In this document: positions 62,301 through 64,000 of the stretch, in pieces
Position numbering within the stretch: the first letter of the stretch is position 1
Layout of the letters: each line of letters starts with the position of its first letter
NCBI GenBank assembly: GCA_023957975.1
Contig: JAMLGM010000008.1
Location: 1-64,000, forward strand
DNA from: Microthrixaceae bacterium
GTDB lineage: Bacteria; Actinomycetota; Acidimicrobiia; Acidimicrobiales; Microtrichaceae
DNA: 64,000 nucleotides
Direction of reading: 5' to 3'
Made by a program: the position numbers and the translations under genes
Notes under the pieces: generated by a model
What the model was told of the DNA's origin: nothing
Database searches by the model: none
What the model saw: only the letters and a program-made list of their open reading frames with translations

Positions 62301-63671
62301 TCAGCTCGCGAGCCGCTCGTCGTTGCCTGAGATGTCCCTGTTGCCGGCACCGCGGTCTCTGGGGTTGGCTTCTCGTCGTCGCCGGAGGCGGTGGAGCCAG
62401 GCCTTGGGCTTGGGCGGTTGATCTTGGATCTCGCGGTGTTTGTCGTGGTCGGCCTTATGGTCGTAACCGCACTTCGGGACGAGGTTGTCGATGTCGGTGG
62501 CTCCACCGTGTTCCCAGGGGGTGATGTGGTGGGCCTGACACCAGTTGGGGGTGGCGTCGCAGGCGGGGTTGACGCACCCTCGGTAGCGGTGGGCGAGGAT
62601 GCGACGTTGGATGTCGGAGGCGACTCGGCGTGTTCTTCCGTGGCCGACCGGTTGCCCGCCGTGGTTGAACACGGGGGTGACGTCGGCGCCGGCGAACCAG
62701 GCCCAGAGGGTCTCGTCGGTGACGTCGAGGTTGGCTTCGGTGTGGGCGCGCATACCCGCGCCGGTGACGAGATCGTCGGGGGAGGCGACATCGGCGTTGA
62801 GGAGCGCATCGAGGTCGATGTGCAGGTAGATGCCGGCGCGTCCCGGTTCGGTGGCACCGCTGCCTTTGATGAGGAGGTCCAACAACGCATCGGCGCGACG
62901 CTGGGCGGCCGACTTGGCCTGGTGTTGTGCCAACGCATCGTCGCCGGCGTTCTTGGCGGCGCGGTGGGCGTTGGCCATTGCGGCGTCGAGCAGCGATGCG
63001 ATGAACGCGCCGTCGTCGGCGCTGAGGTCGCCGGTGAGCGACCAGCGTCCGTTGAACAGCGGCGACAGGCGCACGTTGGACGGTGCGTGTGGCTTGCTGG
63101 AGCCTTCGGGCGCGGAGCCGTCGGGGTCGATGAGTTGATGGGCGCGGCCGCACATGGAGCGGAAGTCGTCGACGCGTTCGTCGCGGGCACCTTGAAGGAA
63201 GTCGTCGAGCACCGAATCGATGACTTCGGTGGCGAGTTGTTCGTCTTCAGGGGAGAGGTGCTGGGGGATCATGCCCGAGATGGCATCGAGGTGAGCGACG
63301 GTGATCGTGGCGCTGCGGATGGCGTCGGTGAGCCCGCGGTGGCGCCGCCACGCGCTGTCAGCGCGTACGAGCTTGGAGGCCTCGGCGTGGGTGAGCCCGT
63401 GATGTTCGGCGACCCAGCGCCGACTGGTGGAGACCTGATCGACCTTGTGAAGTTGAGCGACGTTGACCGCTCCGGCCGCGAGCATCTCGGCGAGCTCCGC
63501 TCGGTGTCGCAGTTGTGCGGTGAGCCCGTTGAGTTTGCGGAGCCAGTCGATGTCGACGGAGTCGCCGCGGTTGAGGGGCATGGCATCCAGCACGGCGCCG
63601 AGAAGACCTTCCGCACGGTCGACGACGGCGGCGAGTTCGCTGAGGAGGATGTCGTTGTCGGCCGTGACCAT
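62301..63671 (-). CDS. DUF222/13E12-type HNH endonuclease-like protein
   Basis: 456 residues. N-terminal DUF222 helical region (ELAAVVDRAEGLL, RRWVAEHHGLTHAEASKLV), and a C-terminal HNH motif near 385-430 (CVNPACDATPNWCQAHHITPW, then HGGATDIDNLVPKC and DHKADH). Related to the mycobacterial 13E12 repeat family, often multicopy. ATG 63671 begins the normal N-terminus. A LexA-box-like palindrome lies 13 bp upstream, so SOS induction is likely. Whether it cuts DNA is not known from sequence. Confidence 0.9.
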   Translation of the reverse strand: MVTADNDILLSELAAVVDRAEGLLGAVLDAMPLNRGDSVDIDWLRKLNGLTAQLRHRAELAEMLAAGAVNVAQLHKVDQVSTSRRWVAEHHGLTHAEASKLVRADSAWRRHRGLTDAIRSATITVAHLDAISGMIPQHLSPEDEQLATEVIDSVLDDFLQGARDERVDDFRSMCGRAHQLIDPDGSAPEGSSKPHAPSNVRLSPLFNGRWSLTGDLSADDGAFIASLLDAAMANAHRAAKNAGDDALAQHQAKSAAQRRADALLDLLIKGSGATEPGRAGIYLHIDLDALLNADVASPDDLVTGAGMRAHTEANLDVTDETLWAWFAGADVTPVFNHGGQPVGHGRTRRVASDIQRRILAHRYRGCVNPACDATPNWCQAHHITPWEHGGATDIDNLVPKCGYDHKADHDKHREIQDQPPKPKAWLHRLRRRREANPRDRGAGNRDISGNDERLAS

Positions 63672-63683
63672 GGGGGTAAGTAT

Positions 63684-63699
63684 ACGAACAGACGTTCGA
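63684..63699. promoter_or_regulatory. SOS (LexA) box
   Basis: ACGAACAGACGTTCGA matches the actinobacterial LexA consensus TCGAAC-N4-GTTCGA at 11 of 12 defined positions, just upstream of the HNH protein start. Confidence 0.7.
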
Positions 63700-63736
63700 G
63701 TTTGGCAAGTAGTTACGACACATTTCGTGATGTTTT

Positions 63737-63788
63737 CGTTCTCCGATAACCAGTGGTCGTGATCACGACCACTGGTTATCGGAGAACG
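63737..63788. repeat. 50-bp palindrome family A, copy A7
   Basis: Perfect 52-bp palindrome about 40 kb from the other copies. It lies upstream of the HNH gene (divergent side), not after a stop codon. Confidence 0.97.
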
Positions 63789-63885
63789 GGTTTGGCGGCG
63801 GGGTTTGGGGTGCGGGTGTTGGCGTGCGGGTGTTGGTCGGTGGCTAGGCTCCCGGCAGCCGGCGAAGACGATTGGTGGCATCCCC

Positions 63886-64000
63886 GTGACTGAGCAGCAA
63901 CCGAGCGAACCGACCGAACAGCGCCCGACCGACTCCGGCACCGACTCTGGCACCGACTCTGGCACCGCGGGCAGGGCGGGAATCTCAGGACGCAGGGCCG
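63886..64000 (+). CDS. start of a protein running past the window edge
   Basis: Open from GTG 63886 to the end (38 codons). The visible part is Pro/Gln/Thr/Ser-rich and hydrophilic, including DSGT three times from a 12-bp tandem repeat at 63931-63966. No domain is visible and the ribosome site is weak, so both the gene and the start are tentative. Confidence 0.4.
   Translation, partial: MTEQQPSEPTEQRPTDSGTDSGTDSGTAGRAGISGRRA

Noticed and set aside
62391..63749. A 452-codon plus-strand Val/Gly-rich frame
   Set aside because: Antisense to the DUF222-HNH gene, which has a complete HNH motif and a promoter with an SOS box.

Overview
The window is high-GC DNA with frequent GTG starts, strong GGAGG-type ribosome sites and many ATGA/GTGA gene overlaps. 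Its content (an F420-type luciferase-like oxidoreductase, FadR- and TetR-type regulators, many FadD/FadE/EchA-type genes, a DUF222-HNH protein with an actinobacterial LexA box, several VapBC and HEPN/MNT modules) points to Actinomycetota. Acidimicrobiia is a reasonable guess, but that is inference without a database search. No rRNA, tRNA or CRISPR array was seen.

Layout. 1-11.6 kb: amidohydrolases with acyl-CoA ligases, an HTH/PIN toxin-antitoxin pair, a lipoprotein, a TetR regulator, a crotonase, an SDR and an acyl-CoA dehydrogenase. 11.6-14.6 kb: an AT-richer island holding a lipoprotein and a secreted endonuclease/exonuclease/phosphatase-fold protein, flanked by a 53-bp direct repeat that includes the 3' end of a ligase gene. 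14.6-25.9 kb: epoxide hydrolase, panD, isochorismatase-like protein, LLM oxidoreductase, crotonase, amidohydrolase, two regulators, an AbrB/PIN module, a P450 and a ligase. 26-44.8 kb: more CoA genes (fused acyl-CoA dehydrogenase, two class III CoA-transferases, four crotonases, four ligases of which three lie in one run). 44.8-50.1 kb: a probable defence island, with a HIT-phospholipase D-helicase fusion between two HEPN/MNT modules. 50.2-61.1 kb: amidohydrolase, ligase, a Liv-type ABC importer with an unusual permease-permease-ATPase fusion, a P450, a crotonase and an SDR. 61.1-64 kb: an acidic hypothetical protein, an RHH/PIN module, an SOS-box HNH protein and the start of another gene.

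How it works together. Five ACMSD-like amidohydrolases, seven ligases, seven crotonases, four acyl-CoA dehydrogenases, three SDRs, two CoA-transferases, two P450s and a solute-binding-protein importer together look like an uptake and CoA-dependent degradation cluster for a cyclic, terpenoid or steroid-like acid. The substrate is unknown. Two recurring operator-like motifs, GGAAAGT-N3-ACTTT and AACCT-N4-AGGTT, lie in the promoters of these genes and suggest two regulons.

The most unusual non-coding signal is a set of 50-bp palindromes in intergenic gaps: family A (seven copies) and family B (four copies). They have different interiors but the same length and the same GTTCT...AGAAC ends. Some copies carry matched changes on both arms. 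Most lie just after stop codons, yet none has a T-tract.
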